Origin: Talpa occidentalis
Taxonomy: Eukaryota; Chordata; Mammalia; Eulipotyphla; Talpidae
Assembly (NCBI RefSeq): GCF_014898055.3
Contig: NW_023603184.1
Span: 30,544,808-30,608,807, forward strand
Length of the DNA: 64,000 nucleotides
Direction of reading: 5' to 3'
The notes under the pieces were generated by a model. The model saw nothing but the letters and a program-made list of their open reading frames with translations. It was not told the origin of the DNA and searched no databases. Positions 13,385 through 24,558 of the stretch are shown here, in pieces; the stretch's first letter is position 1; each line of letters begins with the position of its first letter. Both the position numbers and the translations under genes were made by a program.

Positions 13385-13480
13385 ATGAGGCGGCCCCCCG
13401 GGAATGGAGAGGTGGCCAGCGAGGGTATAGGCGGCTGGGGCCAATGGGGCCGACAAGAATCCAGGAGACTGGGCTGTGCC
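13385..13480 (+). CDS. INSC: INSC coding exon 1 (long-isoform start)
   Basis: This exon encodes residues 1-32 of INSC, the adaptor that links PAR3 with LGN/GPSM2 at the cell cortex for spindle orientation. The protein starts MRRPPGNGEVASEG, which matches my memory of the long human isoform, then runs through a Trp/Gly/Arg-rich stretch to ...RRLGCA. The exon ends in phase 0 at a good donor (gcc|gtatgt, GT at 13481). It joins exon 2 in phase 0, 27.2 kb away, with no frame break. The start context is moderate: G at -3, A at +4. The frame stays open upstream to about 13271, but there is no in-frame ATG there, so 13385 is the natural start. The transcription start and 5' UTR cannot be placed. A (GT)15 run begins 22 bp after the donor. 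The peptide is disordered-looking with no catalytic motif. Confidence rests on the start peptide, the donor and the phase match. Confidence 0.85.
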
Positions 13481-13500
13481 GTATGTATATGGGAAATTGC

Positions 13501-13502
<2 letters not shown>

Positions 13503-13537
<35 letters not shown>

Positions 13538-13560
13538 TGTGTGCTCGCGTGCATGCGCAC
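13503..13560. repeat. (GT)15 with GC-rich alternating tail, next to exon 1 donor
   Basis: Fifteen GT units at 13503-13532, then gcgcgtgtgtgctcgcgtgcatgcgcac. It is almost entirely alternating purine-pyrimidine and so Z-DNA prone. It starts 22 bp after the exon 1 donor. Confidence 0.95.
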
Positions 13561-13769
13561 TTTGGGAAACAGAGATTGGGGAGTGTTCATAACAACTGCC
13601 CCCAGGGTACATGTAGCAAACCAAGTCTATTCCTCGCTAGCCCTGAAACCCAGGCAGACTCTGGGCTGGGAAATAAAAGATTTCTGAGATTTTTTTTTAA
13701 TTAAATACTTATCCTGTTTATAATCTAAATCTTGTCCAATTTCTAGCATGCTAAAATATACCTCAGCAT

Positions 13770-13950
13770 TCCAGGTACTTTTCCAGATCTCATCTCATAC
13801 TTTCAACAACATGTAAGCCGGGCAGGGATTATTATGATTCCCATTAAACAATAGGAAAACAGTCTCAGAGAGAGGCTAAATGACTTGTCCAAGGACTCAC
13901 AACTAGAAAGTAGTATAGTCAGGAGGCAAAGTCAGGTATTCTTGAGGACA
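13770..13950 (-). mobile_element. MIR/L2-like remnant
   Basis: Antisense pattern typical of these old repeats: 'ttatgattcccattaaacaataggaaaac', 'gagaggctaaatgacttgtccaagg'. Confidence 0.5.
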
Positions 13951-14387
13951 AAGGCCAAAGTATTTTTATTATGTCACTAGATCCTTCAGAAATGGACTCC
14001 GAGGGAAGATTCTACAGACTTAGCCCACTTGAAGAAGACAGTGACTCTGGTGTTAATGTCCGGTCAGGTGTGTGGCTGAGAGCCCAAGTTCTGTCCCCAA
14101 GCCCTGGGACAGCCCTTGTGAGAGAGGCACTGCAGCCCCTCTCAAGTGATGGGAGAGTAGAATCGGTCTCTTCCCTATGGATGGACATGAGCTGAAGGTG
14201 CTTGTGGGGGACAGTGACTTGAGCACTGACAGAACCAGGAGGCCCCAGGGAGCTAAGGTGGTTGAGTTCAGAGCTTCAGTGCATCCAAGGCCAGGACAGT
14301 CATCCTGTTAATATGGGGCTTAAAAAAAGGAAGGGGGGGTATTTGTATCGAGCAAGACAGCATGAGATGGGACTTTGGAGTGGTTAT

Positions 14388-14696
14388 TTTTTTAAAGATT
14401 TATTTATTTATTTATTTATGCATTTATTTATTTATTTATGCATGCACATCTCTGGCCTGGGGTACAGGCCAGAGATGTGGAGGGGGTGTGTGTCTGAGAG
14501 GATTCACCAGAGACAGAGTTGGGAACAGAACAGGCAGACTGAATGAAATACACTGCTGAGGGGAGCAGTGGGCAAGACAGGAGAGGTCTGCCTCGCCATG
14601 TGGGTTTCTCCCTGGCTGGGGATCAAATTCATGCTGCAAAGGCTGCGGATTGCTTCATGGTGCTGTGCTTAACCCCTTGCACCACCAGGGAGTCCC
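14388..14696 (-). mobile_element. tRNA-derived SINE (type A) with internal hairpin
   Basis: Minus-strand copy with TSD ttggagtggttat at 14375-14387 and 14697-14709. The tail is an expanded (TTTA)n with two tgca interruptions. Unlike its relatives, it has a perfect 14 bp inverted repeat (14445-14458 and 14466-14479, 7 base loop) where other copies read 'acaagaactggggtacagg'. Confidence 0.9.
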
Positions 14697-14709
14697 TTGG
14701 AGTGGTTAT

Positions 14710-16121
14710 GTCACGGGAGCTGGTCCCCTTCTCCCTGAGCTCACATGTAAGCATATTGCTTTACTTTGCACAAGGAGAACTTAGGTTGGATATCAGGGAG
14801 AACTTTCTGCCAATGAGAGGATTCAAGCTTGGGAACAGGGCCCAAGGGAGCCTGAGGACTGCCTTCGCTTCATGATCCCACAGAGTCACTAGAAGCCCCT
14901 GGGGATTCATGGGAGGGTGAGAGGAATTGGGTGGACTGAACTTGCAGTTTCCTTCCATTTCAAAAAATACAACATTCCTGAGCTTTTGGGTAGGAGTCAG
15001 GCTTCTTGTCTAGACTTAACCATCTCACAGGAAAAAGTCTAGAGGGGAAGTTTGATGTGCCCTAAGTACAAGGAGACTGTAACCAGCCTTGTCATTTTTG
15101 GCAGGTTGTTGATCTGGAGGGTGACTGATGTGGGTGACTTAAGTTCCAAAGGGAAGCACCTGTGGTGAATAAACCAAGTTGCCTTCCAGGCATTTGGGGG
15201 CTTCTCAGTGTTTGGCAGCTCTCTGTGCAGGGCCTCTGTGAACCACACCCAAAACCCCTCCTAGTTTTGTTTCAACTCCAAGGGGAAATGATTGCAGCTC
15301 TTTCCCTTCCTTTCCCAAGAAGCTGGCATGCAGGGCATACGTGGGCACCCCAGCCCTGATGGCTCTGAGGCTCCGGGGTGCTTACCCACTGTGACTTCTG
15401 CTGGGCCAGGGTGAGCCAGGTCTCTAATTAGGCCTGACCACGTCCCCATTCCAGCGCTCCCCACAGAGGAGAGCTCCACTGTTTCCACTGCCTGGGGCAC
15501 CAAAATAGCTTAGCGGTCGCTGAGACTAGCAGGCAGTGGCGGCTGACACGGACAGAAGCTTGGCAGGGAGCTCGCTGTCGTAGAGGGTCCTGCAGCCACC
15601 TCCCAGCAGGCGGGGGCAGAGCTGGGCGGGGGCTTGGGGCAGCAGGCGGCCCCTCTGGTTGGGCCGGCCCAGCTGGGCCAGTAGTGCAGGCCCTGGATGG
15701 AGCCCCAGCTGCTCCCTGCCACCTCTGGCGGCTACACACACCAGCTAGCTCACTCAGAGTAAGTAGACATGCTTCCAAAGTGGGAAAGAGGAATCACTGG
15801 ATTCTTAGATTCTCTGGATTCAGTGGCTGGTCCTGGATCTGCCAGCTGAGTCCGGGACAGAGCATGTTTGCCATTATTTGGATAGTGGGAATGTGTTAGT
15901 GTGAGTGCTTATGAGTGGTAGCATGTGCCAGTGGGAGGGAGTATGTCTGGCCAATAAGTCAGCATGTGGAACTTTCTAGCATGTGCTTCAGGGTGTGAGT
16001 GTGGGTGAAAAAACTGGGGATTTACATATAGGTGGGTCTGGGCTGTACCCAGAAGGGTGCATGTGCCTGCATGCCCTGTGCCCATGTTTGTGCCCTGGAA
16101 GTATGTGTGGCAGAGGCCTGG
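14710..16121. other. intron 1 stretch, no repeat recognised
   Basis: Single-copy-looking DNA that includes the GC-rich segment 15438-15758 described separately. Confidence 0.4.
15438..15758 (+). other. GC-rich open segment ending in a consensus splice donor
   Basis: This is one of the most GC- and CpG-rich stretches in intron 1. One + strand frame has no stop from 15438 to 15758 and ends at aga|gtaagt (GT at 15759), a near-perfect donor. That frame leaves in phase 0, which fits INSC exon 2. It contains no in-frame ATG. It could be a non-coding or alternative first exon, a regulatory element, or just GC-rich DNA in which stops are rare. The minus strand is also open here, and I recognise no protein in it. 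Confidence 0.3.
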
Positions 16122-16205
16122 TGGGCTGAGTGAGTGCCTAGTAGATGTGATGGGCTGAGTGAGTGCCTAGTAGATGTATGTGAGTGCCTAGTAGATGTAT
16201 GTGAG
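16122..16205. repeat. short minisatellite, unit gtgagtgcctagtagatgt
   Basis: Three copies of (t)gagtgcctagtagatgt. The first two also share the preceding gggctgag, giving a nested 30 bp / 20 bp tandem structure. Confidence 0.9.
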
Positions 16206-18364
16206 CAAACTGATAAAGGTAGAAACTGGGGGATAAGGAGTGTTATCTGAGCCTAGACTTTCTAGGGTGACCTGACTTGTCCCCGCTTGGGATGTCTTCT
16301 CTGTGGGTCAGGCAGCTTTGGTTTCTCAGCAGTGCGGAAGCTCAGAGTTTTCCTTCTACACTGGAGTGAATGGGGCTCTGACTATCTTAGTCCAGGGTGG
16401 GAGGGCTGCTTGAGGGAACCACACTCTCACTCAGTGAGAAGAGGACATTAGGATGAGCCTGCACACAGCTGTGCCCACCCACCAACAGTCACAGGGCACC
16501 CCCACTCACACATTCACAGCTATTTCTGGCTACACAAGTTCTTGTCCACATACATCTCTTGTCTTGACAGAATCTTGTTCTCCCTGACCTTCATCCTCTG
16601 GGGATTGCAAGGAACATATTCTCCAGCACTTGAACGAGTAGGTGCTACAAAATAGCAGCTGCTGGTTGTTGTTATTGCTTCTAGGCCTCTCCCATCCTGG
16701 CTAGTGAGGTCCCAGATTAAATGTGCAACTTCAGTTTTGAAGTTTAAGGAGTACATGGACTGGTTTCTTCCTTAGTGTTTATGGTTTACTTCAAGGAGGG
16801 CCTGAGCTCTCACCCCATCAGTACCCCCTAATGTACAGGGGAGAAAACTGATCTTCAGCCATTTCCTGAGGGGTGTTGGGATCTGCCTCCTCCTGGTCTG
16901 AACCTCAACCTGACCCTTGGGATAGTTAAATAAGGACAGACTGATCAGCAACACAATCTCCTTGCAGAGTGAAGGTGGCAGAGGAAGGAAGTCTGCATGC
17001 CTTGTCTAGCCTTCTTCCTTGTGGGGACCCCCAGTCATGTTAAAATTCAAGAGAAGGCTCAAAAACTGGGATGGGGGTGCTATGGTGACTAAGTCATAGG
17101 CTGTTCCCCTACTGATTTTACTAATCAGATATATGCCTGCCAATCAAAATTTTAGAGCAATAATGAAGAGTCATAGAGCTTCAGAGCAACCCCACAGGAT
17201 AACATGGTTTTAGTTTACAGAAGAAAGATTTGAAAACAGAATTATTGTAATAATTACAACTGCCATTTGTTGAAACTTTAATGTATGCTTTATTTCATTT
17301 ACTTTACATAAGAACCTTATTAGGTTACCAGCACAATTTTTTTTTCTGACAAGAAAATTGAGGCTCAGAGTACTCAAGGAATTTCTATAAGTGTGTGTGG
17401 CTCCTGAACTTGTAACATGTGTGTTTTCCTTCTCTCTCTGGCTGCTAGGAACCTCTTAGTCTGTAATATTGCTCCATTCTAGTAACTGTGTTAGTTGTAA
17501 TCCTGACTTTGGTTTTTAATTTCTGCTTCAATAACATTATAGTATACACATCTTTGACTGTAAACTCCTACATTCTTTATTGAAAGAGAGTAGAATAAAT
17601 AAGTGAACAATTGACTATTAAGCATTCTGTTGGTCTCCAAGGATGAGAACGATTTTGTATGGGTTTTTTTGGGAAGTTTCCAGTTTCAAATATTTCATCT
17701 GGTTTTCAAACCATATGTCTCAGTTTTGACTTCTGTGTCCTTGCACTCTGATTCAAGAACAAATCTTGGGGCTTTTCTTCCTAGCAGTTCTGGGATATAA
17801 TGCCCATCTCTGTGCTGGCTTAGACAATGAGGATTGTTGAGAATGAATTGGGCCATTGATAAATACCCCCTGCTCTGAATGCTTCAGCTGCCAGCTCCTC
17901 CTTGTCTCAAAAGCACAAGTGTCTGCGTGCCTGAAGGAGTTTGACCCCTGCCCTAAGCCTGGCCCTGGCCTCATGGCTGCCCCTTCCTCCTGTGACCCCT
18001 GCCAAGGTCCAGGACTCTGCTGGGAGGCTTACGTCTCTTGGACTTGAGCTCTAGCTCCTCTGCTGTGGACCATGTGTTTTCTGATCACTGATGGACTTTC
18101 TGGGTCCAGAGCTCAGGCAAAGAACTTGGGTTTTGGGGAGTGGAGTGACCTACAAGGCTTTTCTACCCTCTCCCCAGAACTGTGAGTGCATAAGCCAGTG
18201 TTCACTCTTCTCCTTCCTCATGAGGATCACTTAAGTCTGTTGAGTGGTCAGGGAGCCATTTGTCAACTCTTATCTGTAAGAAATATGGGTCTTCGGGAGC
18301 ATCTGAATGCAGGACAGAGTTCTGACCACATCCCCAAGTTGGGGAAACTTCTAACTAATTCACT
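16206..18364. other. intron 1 stretch with MIR/L2-like traces
   Basis: Near 17240-17430 the sequence (ttgtaataattacaactgcc, then aagaaaattgaggctcagag) looks like an old MIR or L2 remnant. Nothing else was recognised. Confidence 0.4.
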
Positions 18365-18380
18365 CCAAGACTGATTTTTT

Positions 18381-18650
18381 AAAAAAAGATTTATTTATTT
18401 ATTTATACAAGCACTGGGTACAGTCAGAAGCATGGGAGGGTGAGAGAATTCACCAGAGTCAGAGCAGGGAGCAGAACAGGCAGAAGGACCGAAGTACACT
18501 GCTGAGGGGAGCAGCGGGCGGCAGGAGAGGTCTGCGGCCATGTGGGACCCTCCTCTGGTGGCTGGGGAGCAGCTGGGGATCGAACCAGCGCTGCAGAGGC
18601 CCCGGGCAGCTTCGCAACCCAGCGCTCAACTGCTGCGCCACCGGGGAGGC
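18381..18650 (-). mobile_element. tRNA-derived SINE (type B)
   Basis: Minus-strand copy of the second subtype (head gcgcagcagttgagcgctgg in sense orientation; tail ends tacccagtgcttgtataaat). Perfect 16 bp TSD, ccaagactgatttttt, at 18365-18380 and 18651-18666. Confidence 0.9.
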
Positions 18651-18666
18651 CCAAGACTGATTTTTT

Positions 18667-21137
18667 TTTTAGCTTCACCAAGGCTATTAACATTTGGAAA
18701 GGGAGCAGTGGGGGACAATGCTTAGCACTGAAGAATGCTTACCCCACACTGGTCGCCACTGCCCATATTCAAGACTAATACCCCCAGAAACAGTTGGCTA
18801 CCCTAGGTAATGTGTAGCACAGCTGAAGTGCTGGGTGTTGGGGTGGGTGAGGAATTTGCTTTTCCCAGGTACATGTGATATAAAAAAAAAATGTCATCTC
18901 AAGTAAGACTAAAAGTTAATTACATCTCTGCTGAGTTTTCTGGTTGTTCCCTAGACTTTCAGGTCAACGAAGTGAAAGCAAATTAAAAATCCAGCAAGAG
19001 AGCTTCAGGTGGGAGGTTGGAAAGTTTGCTGGGGAAGTTTCTTTGCAGTCACTCATGTTTAACATCCACTAAAGGCTAACTCCTTTGTGGGGCTCTTTAT
19101 GTCTTTGATTTCGGGCAGCCTCCAAACAACCCTGTGAGCCAGGTACTATTTGATAGATAGGAAACTGAAAGCTAGAAAGGGGAGTGATCTAGGCCAGAGC
19201 CAGAAACGAGCAGTGCCATCCCAGGTCAGGACAGCACTGACTACTAGGTGAGTTGAAGGCCTTGAAAGCCAGAGAATCCACTCATTAGCCTACTGAGGAG
19301 GGACAAAGGTCTGATTTCTCTGGCTCCAGGACCTAAATGTTATCAGCACAGTTGGCCTTTCCAGTCCTTGATGAAGATGGCTGCTCTCAGAATTAGGGGC
19401 ATGGGCAGGGAAGACCTTCAAGATCATACTGAGGTCCCCCCCCCACCCCTCTTTAGGTGGGCAGTGCTGGACATCTGTGGCCTCACTTCTCTCCTAGAGT
19501 CATCTCCTTCCTGAGAACTGAGTCTGCACCCAGACTCTGCAAAGCAGCCACGTTGGGCTTCCCTCCCCCAGCCCCAGGGTCCCCTCAGTGCAAAGCCTTG
19601 GGGAACCCGAGATCCTCTGAGGTTGTCTCTGGGCATACCCAACCCTGTTTGGCATGATGCGGTGTCTGTGAACATCAGCAGTTTAGCTGAGTAATTGTGT
19701 CTAGTGTTTGCATTCTCCTGGAGAAATGGAGGTTTTGTCTTACAAACCAAATATCCTGGTTTTGGAAACCAGATGAAATACAGCCTCTGGGCTAAGGGTG
19801 TGGGCTATATCATGGGCCTCTGTGTATGCTGCTTTAAAAGACATGGTTAAGGCACAAGGCGATTGACTTGGGCCTATTCACCACCTTTGATGAGGGTCAG
19901 AGGGGGGCTGCATGTACTGGCAATGTGCCGAGGAGAGAGCATGATCTGACTAGGTTTGCCTCTCTGTAAAATGGGCCCAATAGTGCAATGATGGTGCTGG
20001 TGTAACAGGGTGGTCCCCAGGAAAGGGGGAGGTTCCAGGTTTCCCGCCCCACCCAAAAGGAGGGTGGATCTGAGCAAAGAGAGAAGCTGCAGAAGAGACT
20101 GAGGAAGGAAGGAGGCAGGCTGGAGAGCCAGAAGGAGCCCTGGAGGAGGCACATGGAGAGAGAGACATGTGAAGAAACTGCGCTTGCCTTTTGGTCGTGG
20201 ACTGGTTGACACAGATGTGGGTGAGAGACCCGTGGGGAGGTGACAATGGCGGTTTTTGTCTTGATGTTGATTTTGCTCTTTTCCTTCAAGACTTGTCTGG
20301 TTGTTTCAGAAAAGGTTCTGTGGGTCCCCACTGGAAGATGCTTTAGAGCTGTGGTAGGCTTTGGGGCCTTGCTCTGGGCCAATCCTGCTTGGGTGGACTT
20401 TTTACCCATGAGGGGACGGGTAATTTTGAGTTGCTTGATTTAGAAACTAGATTCTTTGCCTTTCTTGTATTGTTTCCTAATTGTATTAAAGTTTCTTCCC
20501 ATTAAATATGTTTTGTGTTGATGCAGTGGATGGCAGAACCTATTTAGAGCAGGCAGATTTGCAGGGTCTGGGCTGCCCCTCTCCCTGCCCTCTAACACTA
20601 GAAGTGGAGAGTTCATCGATGCCAGGTGTCTGGGGTGCACTATCCTGCCTGCTTGCCCGGCACTTTCTGCTAAGGAATGCTGCTCGGTGGGCCAGAGATC
20701 TAATTCCAGACCCAACTTAGCCTCTGGGCATCCTGTGTTATTTCGCCCTTCAGTCAGGGCTTTCTTTGTATGTTAATAATGGGGGATCTCACTTCTGTCA
20801 GTATTCTGGACTTTTTTGAGGATAATGAAAGAGACTGAAGTCAGGAGCTCTCTTGGAAGATGCAGAAAGTTAAGTCACCATTATTCATTTATTCATGCTG
20901 TGGTCGTAATTGAGATCCTGTGATACACTAGCACCGTGCAGGGCACCCGGCTTGCAGGTGAGTAGGCGTGTCCTGGTCCTCAGGCGGCAATCAGGCTGTG
21001 TGGCAAGACAGGCTTCTAAGGGTGATAGGTTTGTCCGAGAGAGACAAGATTGTAGTAGGCCCTGGAGGCATCAGTGCTGTTAGAAGAGGGCGTGGCATTT
21101 TGAACTGAGGCAACCGCAAAGGCCTTCCCAGTGGTTA
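18667..21137. other. intron 1 stretch, old repeat traces only
   Basis: An L2/MIR-like trace lies near 19080-19215 (ccctgtgagccaggtacta, then ataggaaactgaaagctag). The open frames on the minus strand at 19.9-20.4 kb have no recognisable protein. Confidence 0.4.
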
Positions 21138-21153
21138 AAAATCTTGAAAGATA

Positions 21154-21430
21154 GGGCTTCTCTGGTAGCAGTAGTGCAGTGGTTGAGTGCTGGGTTGCGA
21201 AGCTGCCCGCAGCCTCTGCAGCGCCGGATCGATCCCAGCCACCGGGTGAGGGTCCCACATGGCGCACAAACCTCTCCTGCCGCCTGCTGCTCCCCTGAGC
21301 AGTGTACTTCGTCTGTTCTACTCTCCACTCTGGCTCTGGTGAATTCTCTCACCCTCCTGCACCTCTGACTGTACCTAGTGCTTGTATAAATAAATCTTTA
21401 AAAAAAAAGAGATTTAAAAAAAAATTTAAA
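21154..21430 (+). mobile_element. tRNA-derived SINE (type B)
   Basis: Plus-strand copy starting gggcttctctggtagcag, with an A-rich tail. Imperfect TSD: aaatcttgaaagata (21139-21153) against aaatattgaaagata (21431-21445). Confidence 0.88.
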
Positions 21431-21679
21431 AAATATTGAAAGATAACTGAAGTTTCCATGAAGATAAGACAAGGACAATCTTAAGTCTTTAAGGACTTAG
21501 GTCTAGGCTGAGAGCCCAGCATATGTCAGGGTACCGTTGCCGAGCGTGGCAAACTTTAGGAGGCCTTTGGCAGTTAGTGTGACTGACGGTGTAGTGTGGG
21601 TGGTCAGTAATGATCCGAAATAAGATGGGAGACCTTGCAAAGGGGTACCCACGGGAGTCAGGCCTTGCTCAGTATTTTG

Positions 21680-21955
21680 AGAATTTTTTTTGAAGTTTTT
21701 TAAAATTTATTTATGCATACAAGATCTGGGGTCCAGACCAGAGGTGTGGGGGGTGAGAGGATTCACCAGAGACAGAGTGGGGAGCAGAACAGGTGGATCT
21801 ACTGAAATGCACTGCTGACCAGAGCAGTGGGTAAGACTGGAGAGGTCTGTGCACTATGCGGCTTAGGTCCCTGGTTGGGGATCAGACTCTTGCCGTGGTG
21901 CCTGGAATGGCTTGATAGTGCTGAGACTTTAACCCCTGTGCCACCAGGAAGGCCC
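21680..21955 (-). mobile_element. tRNA-derived SINE (type A), diverged
   Basis: Minus-strand copy. The flanks agtattttgaga and actgttttgaga look like a decayed TSD. It is more diverged than its neighbours and so probably older. Confidence 0.8.
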
Positions 21956-22036
21956 GCACTGTTTTGAGATTTTTATCATGAGAGTTATAGTGAGCAGGGG
22001 AGGATACCGGCTCATTCATTTTTACTCAGCAAACAT

Positions 22037-22305
22037 ATTTTTTTAATGATATATTTATTTATACATACAAGAACTGGGATACAGGCCAGAGGTGTGAGGG
22101 GTGAGAGGACTCACCAGAGACAGAGTGGGGAACAGAACAGGTGGATTGACTGAAATGCACTGCTAAGGGGAGCAGTGGACAAGACAGGTGAGGTCTGATG
22201 CGCCATGTGGGTCACCTCCCTGCCCGGGGATCAAACTCATGCCACAGTGGCTACAGATCATTTCACAGCACTATATCTTAACCCCTTGCACCACCAGGGA
22301 GGCCC
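22037..22305 (-). mobile_element. tRNA-derived SINE (type A)
   Basis: Minus-strand copy with perfect 12 bp TSD ctcagcaaacat at 22025-22036 and 22306-22317. Confidence 0.9.
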
Positions 22306-22590
22306 CTCAGCAAACATTTTTTATATCACTTTTAATTTTACTATATCAAATGAATGAAAATTGGCAAGGCAAGTAAAAGAAATCTCTCTTCATCCATATC
22401 TTCTTTTCATTATTTATAGGAACCTCCATTTATTTCTTGTTTTCATTCTTCTCTCTCCAAAACTATGTTCTTTTTACTCCTCATATGTGGTTTTCAATGT
22501 AATTAATATTTAAGTGTTAATTCATTATTGCATTTGTTGTTTTATTATATATGTATAGCTATACATCCATATAAAATATTCACGTTTTTG

Positions 22591-22853
22591 GGCATCCCCT
22601 GGTGGCGCAGTGGTTGAGCGCTGGGCTGCGAAGCTGCCCACAGCCTCTACAGCGCCAGTTTGATCCCTGCCCACCGGCAAGGGTCCCACATAGCGCGCAG
22701 ACCTCTCCTGCCGCCTGCTGCTCCCCTCAGCAGTGTATTTCATCAGTCTGCCTATTCTCTTCCCAGCTCTGGCTCTGGTGAGTTCTCTCACCCTCCTATG
22801 CTTCTGACTGTACCCAGTGCTTACATAAATAAATAAATAAATCTTAAAATAAA
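22591..22853 (+). mobile_element. tRNA-derived SINE (type B), young
   Basis: Plus-strand copy starting ggcatcccctggtggcgcag. Perfect 20 bp TSD, ataaaatattcacgtttttg, at 22571-22590 and 22854-22873. The intact TSD and head suggest recent insertion. Confidence 0.92.
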
Positions 22854-22873
22854 ATAAAATATTCACGTTTTTG

Positions 22874-23859
22874 AGGAACACAAGAGTTAATTGGAGACAT
22901 GATACCTCTTTACCCTTAAATGTATATTTTCTTATATAAGGATTTTCTCTCACCTCAGTACAATTCTGTCTCAATGTATCTTCATAGCTCTCCTGTCTCC
23001 CTCCTGCTGCCCAAGACCAGCCCTGCATTTTCTGTATGTCCCTCAGTCTCCTTTAATCGGGAGTTCTTCCTGTGCTTTATCTTTCTTGAACTCTATGTTT
23101 TCAAATAGTACAGGCCAGTTGTTATGCTGACTGTCCCAACATTTGGGATCACCTGAGGGCTCTGCATGATTATATTCAGGTGGTGCATTTGGGGCAAGAG
23201 TACTTGAGAAGAGAGGTTATCAGTTCAGCAGCGCAGGGTGCAGAGATCATCCCCATTCTGGTGATGGGAACCTTCATCGCCTACTACAGGTGATGTTGTC
23301 CCAAGTCTGGTTTTGCTCATTACTTTATCCTAGCACACAGTATGTCACTGACACATGTCACAAATATTAGTTGGACGAATGAATGAATGAGTGAAGTTTT
23401 ATCAGCTGAGAAAATAGGTAGATGGTGATGCCAGGTAAAGAAGTAGATTTGGGAAGGAGGATAGTAACTCATTTTTGGCCATGTTGCCTTTGAGGTAACT
23501 GTCAGCCCATGTCTACCCACTGTGGAGAAGAGGATGCTTTTGTTTTCTTCTTCATTTTCTACCAGGATTGCCCTTTTAACCCTGTGGAATTAATAGAGAG
23601 GTGGGGGTAGGGTAGGAAGGCAGGATTTTAAAATGAGGCATGTAGGAATCAGACAGTAGCTTCATCCAGGCCCTGCCCCTCCAGACACTGCTTTTCCAGT
23701 TCTCTGTCATCTACAAAGACCCCCCTGAATGTGTGCTGTCTGCTGTGACATAGCACAGGGCTGGAACTGAGAAGATGCAGGACAGTGGCAGCCACATCAG
23801 AGAAGAACACTTTGGAAAAATGCCTAAAGGTGCCAGGAATTCAGGTTACAGAACCATCC
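22874..23859. other. intron 1 stretch, nothing firm
   Basis: Short GAAT run near 23376. No gene or clear repeat family. Confidence 0.4.
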
Positions 23860-24530
23860 ACTCATTCCCTCTCTCGTTCATTCAGCAAATATCTACGTAA
23901 TACCTACAATGCGCCATGCGTTGTTCTAGGCACTGGAGACATAGAAGTAAGCAAAACACTTGTCCCTGTAGAATTTGCTTCCTGGTGTGGGAAGGTAGAG
24001 GGTAAACAGGGTGGTGTACAGTGTGCAGAACGGTGCTGGCTGACCTACAACAGAAATCCGAAGAATGCTAAGGGAGACCACGGGTGGAGGAAATACTCAC
24101 ACGTGGTTATCCAGGGTCAGAAGGTTCTCTCCGATTCGTAGATATTTCAGCAGAGGTCAGGAGGAAATGAAAGGGCAAGCTGTGCTAATGTTTGGGGGAG
24201 AGCAACCTCACAGACAACAAAGGCGAGAGCCCTGAGGTTTGCTTGAGGAAGCGCATGAGCCGAGTGAAACGAGAGAGCTAGGACTTAGCCTGATGCAACA
24301 AGGGGACCTTCCGTGAAGGTGCCTGTGGGTCATCTGGATAACTTTGGCTTTTAATCTGAGTGTGTGGGTGGAAGTTGGAAAGTTTTAAGCAGAGAAATAA
24401 CATGCTCTGATAGCCAGAAAAAGAACAGAGTGACGAGGGTCGGGAAGGAGTCTATTATAGTAAAGTTAGGCGTCTATTATAACAAAGTACGTGAGAGATG
24501 GTGGCGACTGGGACCAAGGTCCATTTATTC
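23860..24530 (-). mobile_element. L2-like element, minus strand
   Basis: Antisense pattern: 'cattcagcaaatatctacgtaatacctac', 'gttctaggcactggagacatag', and later 'ctttggcttttaatctgagtg'. Old and broken. The open frame at 23785-24141 lies within it and is not a gene. Confidence 0.6.
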
Positions 24531-24558
24531 ATTCATTTATCTGGCCACCTCACTTTTT

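Noticed and set aside
13169..13704. Open frames of 120-151 codons around exon 1 with Val-Cys or His-Thr repeats
   Set aside because: The repeats are translations of the GT microsatellite. Only the 13385-13480 part fits INSC.
19897..20409. 170-codon minus-strand frame
   Set aside because: Low-complexity Ser/Leu/Pro composition and no family match; treated as chance.
21154..21240. Possible tRNA gene
   Set aside because: The A/B-box-like head belongs to a SINE with tail and TSD, not to a free tRNA gene.
22591..22611. CTCF-like word in the SINE head (ctggtggcgcag)
   Set aside because: The reverse complement misses key G/C positions of the CTCF core, so I do not call binding sites in the SINEs.
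22525..23028. 167-codon minus-strand frame
   Set aside because: Most of it is antisense of a tRNA-derived SINE; similar frames recur in other SINE copies.
23785..24141. 118-codon frame that looked like a possible exon
   Set aside because: It lies in an L2-like repeat and has no splice sites in phase.
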